Below, piece by piece: positions 15,826 to 23,366 of a stretch of DNA of 64,000 nt; within the stretch, counting starts at the first letter, position 1; each line of letters begins with the position of its first letter. The position numbers were made by a program, and so were the translations under genes. This DNA comes from CALAED01 sp036555725. GTDB lineage: Bacteria; Actinomycetota; Actinomycetes; Streptosporangiales; Streptosporangiaceae. The notes below the pieces were generated by a model that did not search any database, was not told where the DNA came from, and saw only the letters and a list, made by a program, of their open reading frames with translations. Location: assembly GCA_036555725.1 (NCBI GenBank), contig DATBKU010000101.1:62001-126000 (forward strand), written 5' to 3'.

Positions 15826-17265
15826 TCAGGTCGTACGGGCGTCGAGGCGCAGGCCGTGCCAGGCGGCGACGGCGGCGGTCAGGCCCGCGGCGACGGCGCC
15901 GATGACGAAGCAGACCACGTAGCCGTGCAGGGACGGCACGGAAGTCTGCCCGATGACGAAGGCGCTGAGCACGGCTCCCGTCGCGGCGCTGGCGATGGCT
16001 CCGCCGGTGGTGCGGACGAGGCTGTTGATGCCGCTCGCGATGCCGCTCTGGTCCATCGGCACGTGCTGTACGGCGAGGGTGCCGAGCGCCGCGTAGCCGA
16101 TGCCCACGCCCATGCCCTGGATGGCGCTGAAGACGAGGAAGTCCGTACCGCTGCTGTGGCTCGCCGCCAGCCAGATGTAGCTCACCGCGACGAAGACCGA
16201 CCCGATGGCGAGCGTGTAGCCGGGGCCGATCCGGGCCTCCACCCGTCCGGTCAGCGCCGAGAAGACCAGCATGGTGATCGCGCTCGGCAGCAGATACAAC
16301 GCGACGTCAAGTACCGAGCCGGACAGGCCGTACCCCACCTGCGCCTTGGGCGTCTGGACGAAGTTGGCGATCAGCGTGAAGCCCGCGAACAGCGCGAAGC
16401 CCAGCAGCAGGCCCGCCACGTTGGCCGACAGCGACTTGCGGCCGACGAGGAGGTTCAGCCGGACCAGCGGGTCGCGGGACCGCAGCTCGATGCCGACCCA
16501 GAGCGCGCACAGCGCCGCGGCAGCCACGAACAGCCCGATGACCAGGCCGGACCCCCAGCCCCAGTCGTTGCCCTTGCTGATCGCCAGCAGGAGGCAGACG
16601 AGCCACGCTCCGAGTACGGCCGCGCCCGGAAGGTCGGGCCGGCCGCCGGCGCGTTCGCCGGACGCGGGCGTACACAGCCCGACGAGGACCAGGCCGGCCG
16701 CGGCAGTCGCGGCGGCGATCCAGAAGATCGGGTGATGGCTGGTGGTGTGTCCGGCGATGACTCCGGTGACCAGCATGCCGATAGTGCCGCCGATCCCCAT
16801 CGTGGCGCTGACGATGCCGATGGCCGTGGTGATCCGCTCGCGTGGGAAGGTGTCGCGGATCGTGCCGATGGCCAGCGGGATCAACGCCGCCGACACGCCC
16901 TGCAGGGCCCGGCCGACGATCAGCACCCCGAGGGAGTTCGACAAGGCGCACACCGTGGAGCCGACGACGAGCAACGCCATCGTGACGAGCATCATCTTCT
17001 TCTTGCCGTACATGTCGCCGAAGCGCGACAACAGCGGCGTGGAGACCGCCCCGGCCAGCAGCGTCACGGTGAAGACCCAGGTGACGACGGACACCGAGGT
17101 GTGGAAGGCCTGCATCAGCCGCGGCAGCAAAGGCAGGACGAGCGTCTGCTGCATCGTCACGACCAGTCCCGCGGTCGCCAGCGCCAGCATCGTACGGGCC
17201 GGGCTGGTCGCCGCCGAGCCGCGGGTGTCGCGTGACTGGGCCGCCAAGGCTTCGGTGCTCGTCAT
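15826..17265 (-). CDS. MFS drug-efflux transporter, DHA2 type
   Basis: 479 aa from the ATG at 17265 with AGGGGAG upstream. About 14 hydrophobic segments; motif A-like RFGDMYGKKKMM follows TM2, and LIVGRALQGVSAALIPLAIG and a motif-C-like GTIGMLVTGVIAG lie in TM4-5. Inner-membrane proton-driven exporter. Divergent from a MarR gene across 113 bp carrying two identical operator-like elements, a standard repressor/exporter arrangement. Substrate unknown. Confidence 0.92.
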   Translation of the reverse strand: MTSTEALAAQSRDTRGSAATSPARTMLALATAGLVVTMQQTLVLPLLPRLMQAFHTSVSVVTWVFTVTLLAGAVSTPLLSRFGDMYGKKKMMLVTMALLVVGSTVCALSNSLGVLIVGRALQGVSAALIPLAIGTIRDTFPRERITTAIGIVSATMGIGGTIGMLVTGVIAGHTTSHHPIFWIAAATAAAGLVLVGLCTPASGERAGGRPDLPGAAVLGAWLVCLLLAISKGNDWGWGSGLVIGLFVAAAALCALWVGIELRSRDPLVRLNLLVGRKSLSANVAGLLLGFALFAGFTLIANFVQTPKAQVGYGLSGSVLDVALYLLPSAITMLVFSALTGRVEARIGPGYTLAIGSVFVAVSYIWLAASHSSGTDFLVFSAIQGMGVGIGYAALGTLAVQHVPMDQSGIASGINSLVRTTGGAIASAATGAVLSAFVIGQTSVPSLHGYVVCFVIGAVAAGLTAAVAAWHGLRLDARTT

Positions 17266-17296
17266 GGACTCCCCTGATCGCACACGTACCGGTTTA

Positions 17297-17359
17297 CTTA
17301 ACTTAGGTAAGCACAAAAGGCCCATACAGCCTAACAGCAGGTTGCTTAACTTAGGTAAT
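17297..17359. promoter_or_regulatory. Duplicated MarR-type operators between MFS and MarR genes
   Basis: CTTAACTTAGGTAA occurs twice, at 17297-17310 and 17345-17358, in the same orientation 48 bp apart. Extended by one base the first copy is a near-perfect 15-bp palindrome. One copy lies close to each divergent start, so one dimer per promoter is likely. Confidence 0.75.
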
Positions 17360-17378
17360 TAAGCGGTAGTGTTGGGCC

Positions 17379-17906
17379 ATGCCAGCGGGCCGGCCGACCA
17401 CCGAATCCTCGATCTCTCCGGATGTGATCGAGCTCGAGCGGGCGCTCACGCGGATCGCGTACCTGATCACCCGCACCCGGCGGCACGATCGGGTCAGGTC
17501 CGCCGCCGGTGTGTCGCTCGACCGCGCCGCCGTGGTGATTCTGCGGCAGCTGGCCGACTCCGGGCCGCTGCGTCCCGGCGAGCTGGCGTCCCGGCTGGAG
17601 GTGGAGGCGCCGCACGTCACGCGGCAGGTGCAGCGCCTGCAGCAGGAGGGCTACGTGGACCGTGTCCCGGACCCCGGCGACCGCCGGGCGCAGGTCGTCC
17701 GGCTCACCCCGGCGGGCCGGGCCGCCGTCGAGCGCGTCCGCGAGGTCGGCAGACGCGGCATGGAGGCCGCGCTGGCGACCTGGACCCCGCGGGAACTGCA
17801 TCAGCTGGCCACGCTGTTCCATCGCATGGTCGACGACTTCCTGGCCTACATGGCCGTAGAGGAAGGCGAGCAGGCGACCGACCCTGTACGTTCCGGCGGC
17901 GGCTGA
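17379..17906 (+). CDS. MarR-family repressor of the adjacent exporter
   Basis: 175 aa winged-helix protein. The wHTH is residues about 45-125: VSLDRAAVVILRQLADSGPL, RPGELASRLEVEAPHVTRQV and the wing PDPGDRRAQVVRLTPAGRAA. C-terminal helices form the dimer interface. Translation starts at the ATG at 17379, 20 bp after the second operator. Expected to repress itself and the divergent MFS gene until a small lipophilic compound binds. Confidence 0.92.
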   Translation: MPAGRPTTESSISPDVIELERALTRIAYLITRTRRHDRVRSAAGVSLDRAAVVILRQLADSGPLRPGELASRLEVEAPHVTRQVQRLQQEGYVDRVPDPGDRRAQVVRLTPAGRAAVERVREVGRRGMEAALATWTPRELHQLATLFHRMVDDFLAYMAVEEGEQATDPVRSGGG

Positions 17907-17922
17907 GCCCGCCAGAAAGTTC

Positions 17923-17974
17923 TTGCCCCGGTTCCAGGGCGCGCTTACCCTGATTGATGTCTTGGCGTCGTTGA
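17923..17974 (+). promoter_or_regulatory. Promoter and leaderless leader peptide upstream of the ABC-F gene
   Basis: TTGCCC (17923-17928), 17-bp spacer, TACCCT (17946-17951) is a good housekeeping-sigma promoter. The expected transcription start, about 6 bases on, coincides with an ATG at 17957 opening a five-codon ORF, MSWRR, ending at 17974. A short A/T-rich run (GAAAGTT) precedes the -35, as at WhiB7-activated promoters. No gene other than the uORF is present before 18152. Confidence 0.6.
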
Positions 17975-17995
17975 GTTGGAGTGGCCGGTGCGGAT

Positions 17996-18083
17996 CTGAG
18001 GTCGCTGACATCGCGTGGTGACGTTCGCCCGCGCCCGACCTCAGCCCCGAGCCGGCGTTCTCCGGCGCCGCTCCCCTTCTGAG
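17996..18083 (+). promoter_or_regulatory. Candidate ribosome-mediated attenuator upstream of the ABC-F gene
   Basis: CTGAGGTCG (17996-18004) pairs perfectly with CGACCTCAG (18036-18044). A second hairpin has arms GAGC-GGCG (18049-18057, one bulged C) and CGCC-GCTC (18066-18073), followed by a short C/T run. CTGAG recurs at 18079-18083 and can compete for CTCAG (18040-18044). Mutually exclusive hairpins after a tiny uORF are the layout of drug-induced attenuators. Confidence 0.55.
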
Positions 18084-18151
18084 TTCCGCCCGGCCGTGCC
18101 CGCGGTGTCTCCACGAGTTGTCGTTGGATCACACAACCCTGGGAGCCACCT

Positions 18152-19750
18152 ATGTCTACGTCCATCGTCTGCAGCGACGTGAGCTTCGCCTGGCCGGACG
18201 GCGCGGTCGTGTTCAACGGCCTCGACCTCGTGATCGGCGCCGGCCGTACCGGGCTCATCGGCGTCAACGGCGCCGGTAAGTCCACCCTGCTCCGCCTGGT
18301 CGCGGGTGAGCTGACCCCGGCGCGCGGCTCCGTACAGGTGACCGGAGAGCCGGCATACCTGCCGCAGCACCTCACGCTGGAGGCCGGCCGGCGCGTCGAC
18401 GACGTGCTCGGCATCGCCGCCGTACGGGCCGCCCTGCACGCGATCGAGCGGGGCGACGTCGCCGAGGAGCATTTCACCACGATCGGGGACGCGTGGGACG
18501 TCGAGGAACGGGCGCGCGCCACCCTCGACCGGCTGGGCCTGCACCACATCGAGCTGGACCGGCGGGTCGGGCAGCTGTCCGGCGGGGAGTCGATCCTGCT
18601 CGGTCTCGCGGCCCAGTTCCTGCGCCGGCCCGACGTCCTCCTGCTGGACGAGCCGACCAACAACCTCGACCTCGCCGCGCGCCGGCGGCTCTATGACGCG
18701 GTCGCGTCGTGGCCGGGCGTACTGGTCGTGGTCAGCCACGACCGGGAGCTGCTGGACCTGGTCGACCAGATCGCCGACCTGTCCGACGGCGAGGTCCACT
18801 GGTACGGCGGGAACCTGACCGCGTACGAGGAGGCGGTGGCGGTCGAGCAGGAGGCCGCGGAGCGGATGGTGCGGGCCGCGGAGTCAGACGTACGACGGCA
18901 GCACCGAGAGCTGATCGAGGCCAGGACCAAGCTCGACCGGCGGCAGAAGTACGGCCGCAAGATGGAGGCCAACAAGCGAGAGCCGAAGATCATCATGGGC
19001 GCGCGCAAGCGGCAGGCCCAGGTGTCGGCCGGCAAGCACCGCAACCTGCACATCGAGCGGCTCGCGGACGCCCGCGAACGGCTCGCCGAGGCCACGGAGG
19101 CGGTGCGGGACGACGCCGAGATCCGAGTGGACCTGCCGGAGACCCGGGTCCCGGCCGGCCGCACGGTGCTGGTCGGTACCGACGCCGAGCTGCGGCACGG
19201 CGGCACGGTGTCGTTCACCGTCCGCGGGCCGGAGCGGATCGCGCTGGTCGGAGCCAACGGCGCGGGCAAGAGCACGCTGCTGCGCACGATCGCCGGGCAG
19301 CTCCCACCGCTGTCGGGCCTGATCAGGGTCGACGTACCGGTCCGCTACCTGCCGCAGCGGCTCGATGTGCTGGACGACGCGGCGAGCATCGTCGACAACG
19401 TGCGCGCGTTCGCCCCCGACGTCTCGGACAACGCGGTCCGCGCCCGGCTGGCCCGCTTCCTGTTCCGCGGCGACCGCGCCGACCGGCCGGCGGGCACCCT
19501 GTCCGGCGGGGAACGGTTCCGCGCCACGCTGGCGGCGCTGCTGTCGGCTTCCCCCGCCCCGCAGCTGCTCCTGCTGGACGAACCCACCAACAACCTCGAC
19601 ATGGCCAGCGTCCGCCAGCTCTCGCAGGCGCTCGCCGCCTATCAGGGCGCCCTGATCGTGGCCGCCCACGACGTCCCGTTCCTCGGCTCGATCGGCATCA
19701 CCCGCTGGCTCGAACTGTCCGACGGCGTCACCGAAATCGACCCCATGTGA
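18152..19750 (+). CDS. ABC-F ribosomal protection/translation factor
   Basis: 532 aa, two ABC ATPase domains and no membrane segments. Domain 1 (about 1-215) has Walker A GVNGAGKST, signature LSGGES and Walker B VLLLDEPTNNLDLA; domain 2 (about 330-530) has GANGAGKST, LSGGERF and LLLDEPTNNLDMA. The linker (about 215-320) is charged and helical with many Arg, Lys and Gln, the P-site tRNA-interaction motif region. Members protect ribosomes from macrolides, lincosamides, pleuromutilins or similar drugs, or act in translation stress. The preceding uORF and hairpins favour antibiotic-induced expression. Confidence 0.92.
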   Translation: MSTSIVCSDVSFAWPDGAVVFNGLDLVIGAGRTGLIGVNGAGKSTLLRLVAGELTPARGSVQVTGEPAYLPQHLTLEAGRRVDDVLGIAAVRAALHAIERGDVAEEHFTTIGDAWDVEERARATLDRLGLHHIELDRRVGQLSGGESILLGLAAQFLRRPDVLLLDEPTNNLDLAARRRLYDAVASWPGVLVVVSHDRELLDLVDQIADLSDGEVHWYGGNLTAYEEAVAVEQEAAERMVRAAESDVRRQHRELIEARTKLDRRQKYGRKMEANKREPKIIMGARKRQAQVSAGKHRNLHIERLADARERLAEATEAVRDDAEIRVDLPETRVPAGRTVLVGTDAELRHGGTVSFTVRGPERIALVGANGAGKSTLLRTIAGQLPPLSGLIRVDVPVRYLPQRLDVLDDAASIVDNVRAFAPDVSDNAVRARLARFLFRGDRADRPAGTLSGGERFRATLAALLSASPAPQLLLLDEPTNNLDMASVRQLSQALAAYQGALIVAAHDVPFLGSIGITRWLELSDGVTEIDPM

Positions 19751-19979
19751 AAACCACTAACCGGCCTTAATCCGGATAAATGTCCACTCGTGCGGAGAAA
19801 TGAGAATGCCGCATTTCTCTCCGGAAGCATGGCCCGGCCCCCGCGTCAGCGCCACTGAATTTCGGGCACCGGGCCATGCCTGTCGAATGGGACGCGGCAT
19901 CTTCGGTAACGGTTCCGGCCAATCTTCGCGGCAATGTCGGTCGAACCGCGCGTGGGCGCGGCACGTCGGAGAACGTGTG

Positions 19980-20678
19980 ATGATCAGTCGCATGACACAG
20001 CAGCTGCTACGAGGGGCGGGGCCGGTCCTGCGGCGCTGGGCCGGGCCCGGGTCTGTCGCGGTGTCGCTGGCCGGGTTCGCGGTCATGGCGCCCACGGGGT
20101 GGACGTATGCCAGCACCGGCCGCTACCGCGTCTCGGCCGACGAGGTGCCGGCGACGCCGGTGGCCCTGGTGCTCGGCGCGGGCGCGAGGGACAACCAGCC
20201 GACGCCACTGCTGGCCCGGCGCCTCGACCTCGCCGCCGACCTGTACCGGCGCGGCAAGGTCAAGGTGCTGCTCGTCTCCGGCGACAACAGCACCAAGGAC
20301 TACGACGAGCCCACGGTCATGCGCGATTATCTGGTCGCTCACGGCATTCCGGACCGGAGGATCGTGCGCGATTACGCGGGCTTCGACACGTGGAACTCCT
20401 GCATTCGGGCGAAACGTATCTTCGGGGTCGACCGGGCGATCGTCGTCACGCAGAACTTCCATCTGCCGCGGGCGATCACGCTGTGCCGCGCCGCGGGCGT
20501 CGCCGCGTACGGCGTGGGCGACGACAGCTTCGCCGCGCGTCCCTGGCCGACCCTCAAGGCGTACGTACGGGAGCCGCTCGCCACGATCAAGGCGACGTAC
20601 ACGGTGGCGCGAAGGCCGGACCCGCACTTCCTCGGGCCCGTGGAAATGGGCGTCCAGCGAGCGCTGGCCGATACTTAG
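19980..20678 (+). CDS. SanA/YdcF-family (DUF218) membrane-anchored protein
   Basis: 232 aa; start at 19980 chosen because GGAG lies about 8 nt upstream and a membrane anchor follows (PGSVAVSLAGFAVMAPTGW). The DUF218 domain spans about residues 55-210: ALVLGAGARDNQPTPLLARR, VLLVSGDNST, MRDYLVAHGIPDRRIV, YAGFDTWNSC and VVTQNFHLPRAITLCR. Relatives such as SanA influence envelope barrier function and vancomycin sensitivity; the chemistry is unknown. It precedes the kinase-oxidoreductase fusion by 3 bp, so they may be co-transcribed. Confidence 0.9.
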   Translation: MISRMTQQLLRGAGPVLRRWAGPGSVAVSLAGFAVMAPTGWTYASTGRYRVSADEVPATPVALVLGAGARDNQPTPLLARRLDLAADLYRRGKVKVLLVSGDNSTKDYDEPTVMRDYLVAHGIPDRRIVRDYAGFDTWNSCIRAKRIFGVDRAIVVTQNFHLPRAITLCRAAGVAAYGVGDDSFAARPWPTLKAYVREPLATIKATYTVARRPDPHFLGPVEMGVQRALADT

Positions 20679-20681
20679 CGG

Positions 20682-22154
20682 GTGACTGCCGACGCACTCC
20701 ACCTGCCGTCGCCGTGTGTCGTGGTGCTCGTCGGGCCGGGCGCGGCGGGCAAGTCCACCTGGGCCGAGGCGCACTTCCCGGCGGACATCATCGTCTCCAG
20801 CGACCGGCTGCGAGCCATGGTCGGCGCGGCCGAGGACGACATCACCGCCAGCGCGGACGCCTTCGCGCTGCTGGAGGAGATCGTCCGGCAGCGGGTGGGC
20901 CGCCGGCTCAGCACTGTGATCGACACCCTCGGACTCGACGCCGACCGGCGCGCGGCCTGGCTGGCGCTGGCCAGGCGGCACGACGTCCCCTGCGTGGCCG
21001 TCGCCTTCGACACGCCGTCCGACGTGTGCCGGGCCCGCAACCGGGAGCGGCCCAAGCGCATCCCGGCCGACGCCCTGACGGCGCAGCTACGCGCCTGGGC
21101 GCGAGTACGCGAGTCGTTGCCCGGTGAAGGGTTCGACGCCGTCCTCGAGCCGCAGCCCGTACGGGTCGTACCGAAGGCGTTCGCGGCGGCGACCGAGGCG
21201 GCGCGGCGGCAGCGCGAGCAACCGGCGGGCCTGCGCTTCGGCCTGCACCTCGCCACATACCCCTGGAAGGACGCGACGGCCGGCCGGCTGCGCGAGATCG
21301 CGGCGGCCGCCGAGGACGCCGGCTTCGACGCGATCTACGTGATGGACCACTTCCGGCAGATCCCGCAGATCGGCCGGGCCTGGGAGGACTTCCTCGAGAG
21401 CTACACGACGCTCGCCTACCTCGCGGCCTGCACCGAGCGGGTCCGGCTGGGCGCGCTGGTCACCGGCATCACGTACCGCAATGTGGCACACCTCGGCAAG
21501 ATCGTGGCCACCCTCGACGTGCTGAGCGGCGGCCGGGCGGTCTGCGGGCTCGGGCTGGCCTGGTTCAAGGACGAGCACGTCGCGTACGGCTGGGAGTTCC
21601 CGCCGGTCGCCGAGCGGTACGCCCTGCTCGAGGACGCGCTGCGGCTGCTGCCCGTGCTGTGGGGCCCGGGCAACCCGGCGTACGAGGGCACCGTGCTCTC
21701 CGTGCCGGACACGACGTGCTACCCGCGTCCGCTGCAGGAGCACGTGCCGATCATCGTCGGCGGTGGTGGCGAGCGGCGCACGCTGCGGCTCGCGGCCCGG
21801 TACGCCGACGCCGCCAACGTCTTCGGCGACGCGGCAGCCGTACGGCACAAGGCGGCGGTGCTGCGAGCGCACTGCGCGGAGGCGGGACGCGACGTCGAGC
21901 TCACCCACCTATCGACCGCCCTGGTCGGCGCCGACGACGCGCAGGTAGCCGAACTGGTGGACCGGCTGCGGCCGCGGCGGCAGGATCCCGGGCGGTATGC
22001 GGCGGCGGTCAACGCCGGCACGGTCGCCGACCACGTGGGCCGCTTCCGCGAGCTGGCCGAGGCGGGCGCGGCCGAGGTCATGATCCGCCTGCCGGACCTC
22101 ACCGACCCGGCTCCCCTGGAACGGATGGCCAAGGTCATCGCGGCCTTCCGCTAG
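20682..22154 (+). CDS. Fusion of P-loop (PNK/zeta-like) kinase and F420-type luciferase-like oxidoreductase
   Basis: 490 aa from a GTG at 20682. Residues 1-175 form a small P-loop kinase: Walker A VGPGAAGKSTWAE, SSDRLRAMVG, STVIDTLGLDADRR, CRARNRERPKRIP lid. Residues about 188-490 form a luciferase-like TIM barrel: RFGLHLATYPWKD, FDAIYVMDHFRQIPQIGRAW, VRLGALVTGITYRNVAHLGK, GRAVCGLGLAWFKDEHVAYG and IIVGGGGERRTLRLAARYAD, hallmarks of the F420-dependent subgroup. There is no stop or frameshift at the junction, so this is a true two-domain protein. The kinase target and redox substrate are unknown. Confidence 0.85.
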   Translation: MTADALHLPSPCVVVLVGPGAAGKSTWAEAHFPADIIVSSDRLRAMVGAAEDDITASADAFALLEEIVRQRVGRRLSTVIDTLGLDADRRAAWLALARRHDVPCVAVAFDTPSDVCRARNRERPKRIPADALTAQLRAWARVRESLPGEGFDAVLEPQPVRVVPKAFAAATEAARRQREQPAGLRFGLHLATYPWKDATAGRLREIAAAAEDAGFDAIYVMDHFRQIPQIGRAWEDFLESYTTLAYLAACTERVRLGALVTGITYRNVAHLGKIVATLDVLSGGRAVCGLGLAWFKDEHVAYGWEFPPVAERYALLEDALRLLPVLWGPGNPAYEGTVLSVPDTTCYPRPLQEHVPIIVGGGGERRTLRLAARYADAANVFGDAAAVRHKAAVLRAHCAEAGRDVELTHLSTALVGADDAQVAELVDRLRPRRQDPGRYAAAVNAGTVADHVGRFRELAEAGAAEVMIRLPDLTDPAPLERMAKVIAAFR

Positions 22155-22172
22155 CCAGGCCGGGTCGCGTTG

Positions 22173-22763
22173 TCACACGACGGCGGTGCCGATCAGGCCC
22201 TCCCGGGTCACCAGGCCGGCCAGTTGCTCCTCGGTAAGGCCCTCGGTGCCGGCGGGTCGAACGGGCAGGACCATGTAGCGGCTCTCGGCGCTGGCGTCCC
22301 ACACCGTGATGTCGACGTCGGCGGGCAGGTCCAAGCCGAACTCGGCGAGCACCCCGCGCGGCTCCCGTACGGCACGGGAGCGGTAGGCCTCGCTCTTGTA
22401 CCACGACGGCGACGGGCCCAGCAGCCCGATCGGATAGCACGAGCACAGCGTGCAGACGATGAGGTTGTGCCGGGCTGCGGTGTTGGCGACCACCTTGAGC
22501 CGCTGCTCCCGTAGCCCGCCGCGCATGGACAGGTCCAGCTCCGGCAGCGCGTCGTTCGCGTCGGCCAGTAGCCGGTCGCGGAAGCCCGCATCGGTCCAGG
22601 CATGGGCGACGATGCGAGCGCCGTTGACCGGCGAGGCGCCGCCCAGGAAGCGGTCGAGGATGGCATCCAGCTCTGTGTCGCTGACCAGCCCCGCCGCGAT
22701 CAGCCGCTCCTCGAGCCGGCGCACGCGCGCGGCGACCGGCGTGCTCGCGTGATCATCACTCAT
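22173..22763 (-). CDS. Nitrile hydratase alpha subunit, cobalt type
   Basis: Hydrates nitriles to amides. 196 aa with the metal-binding claw V-C104-T-L-C107-S-C109 followed by YPIGLLGPSPSWYKS; Thr at the second position marks the cobalt rather than iron type. The N-terminal helices LEERLIAAGLVSDTELDAIL and the VWDASAESRYMVLPVRPAGT C-terminal core match the family. The ATG at 22763 overlaps the preceding subunit's stop by 8 bp. It is the last of three overlapping genes that together equal one alpha2beta2 enzyme, as in toyocamycin nitrile hydratase and thiocyanate hydrolase. No downstream cobalt chaperone is seen. Confidence 0.93.
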   Translation of the reverse strand: MSDDHASTPVAARVRRLEERLIAAGLVSDTELDAILDRFLGGASPVNGARIVAHAWTDAGFRDRLLADANDALPELDLSMRGGLREQRLKVVANTAARHNLIVCTLCSCYPIGLLGPSPSWYKSEAYRSRAVREPRGVLAEFGLDLPADVDITVWDASAESRYMVLPVRPAGTEGLTEEQLAGLVTREGLIGTAVV

Positions 22764-23091
22764 GGAGATCCTCCACCGGCTCCAGGGAGGCGTCGGTTGA
22801 TGGGGGATGGCGGGCGGGGATTAGATACGACTGCCACAGGTCGACCGTCACCTCGTGGCCACCCGTGCCCCACAGGTCGCGCGCGGCGAAGCGCACCGTG
22901 TAGACCGGCTCGACCCGTGGCGCTGGAACGCCGCGCACCACGTCGTCGGGCAGCGGCCAGGTGCCCTGCACCTCGACCACCTCGCCCACCTGGCCACGGG
23001 CGTAGCGGGGCAGCCGGTTGTGATGGTCGGGGTCGACGGCTTGGGTGGCCACCCGGTCGCCGGCCACGAACCGCGCTGCCGCCTCACTCAT
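22756..23091 (-). CDS. Nitrile hydratase subunit equal to the C-terminal half of beta
   Basis: 111 aa, ATG at 23091 inside the previous gene's end. It consists only of the SH3-like C-terminal domain of an NHase beta chain: RFVAGDRVATQAVDPDHHNR, LPRYARGQVGEVVEV, PVYTVRFAARDLWG and VTVDLWQSYLIP. In two-subunit enzymes this is fused to the helical N-terminal half, here encoded separately just upstream. Confidence 0.9.
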   Translation of the reverse strand: MSEAAARFVAGDRVATQAVDPDHHNRLPRYARGQVGEVVEVQGTWPLPDDVVRGVPAPRVEPVYTVRFAARDLWGTGGHEVTVDLWQSYLIPARHPPSTDASLEPVEDLHE

Positions 23092-23353
23092 CGGCCAGCA
23101 CCCCGCGTTCCTCGAGCAGCATCTCCATCGCCGCCAGCCACCGTTCGTAGTAGGAGGCGGCAAGGTAATCCTGCGGCGGCATCCGCTCGGCCGCGTCACG
23201 GTGCTCGTCGAGGGTGTAGACCCCGCGGCGGACCAGGGCGGCGTTGAGCGCGAAGACCCGCGCCTCCCAGTCGGCGTGGAAGGGGGGCTCCTCCTTCTCG
23301 ACGGCCAGCTCGCCGAAGCCTGTCTGTCCTCCGATGTCGTTGACCCGGCTCAT
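23084..23353 (-). CDS. Nitrile hydratase subunit equal to the N-terminal half of beta
   Basis: 89 aa: VNDIGGQTGFGELAVEKEEP, PFHADWEARVFALNAALV and MPPQDYLAASYYERWLAAME are the helical N-terminal domain of NHase beta. The P14K-type activator proteins are distant relatives, so an activator role is the alternative, but the separate C-terminal half directly downstream makes a split subunit more likely. First gene of the three-gene unit; ATG at 23353. Confidence 0.87.
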   Translation of the reverse strand: MSRVNDIGGQTGFGELAVEKEEPPFHADWEARVFALNAALVRRGVYTLDEHRDAAERMPPQDYLAASYYERWLAAMEMLLEERGVLADE

Positions 23354-23366
23354 ACGGTCTAGGAAA

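Noticed and set aside
15364..17235. Plus-strand open frame opposite the MFS gene
   Set aside because: Low-complexity Gln/Arg/Asp-rich translation typical of antisense to membrane proteins.
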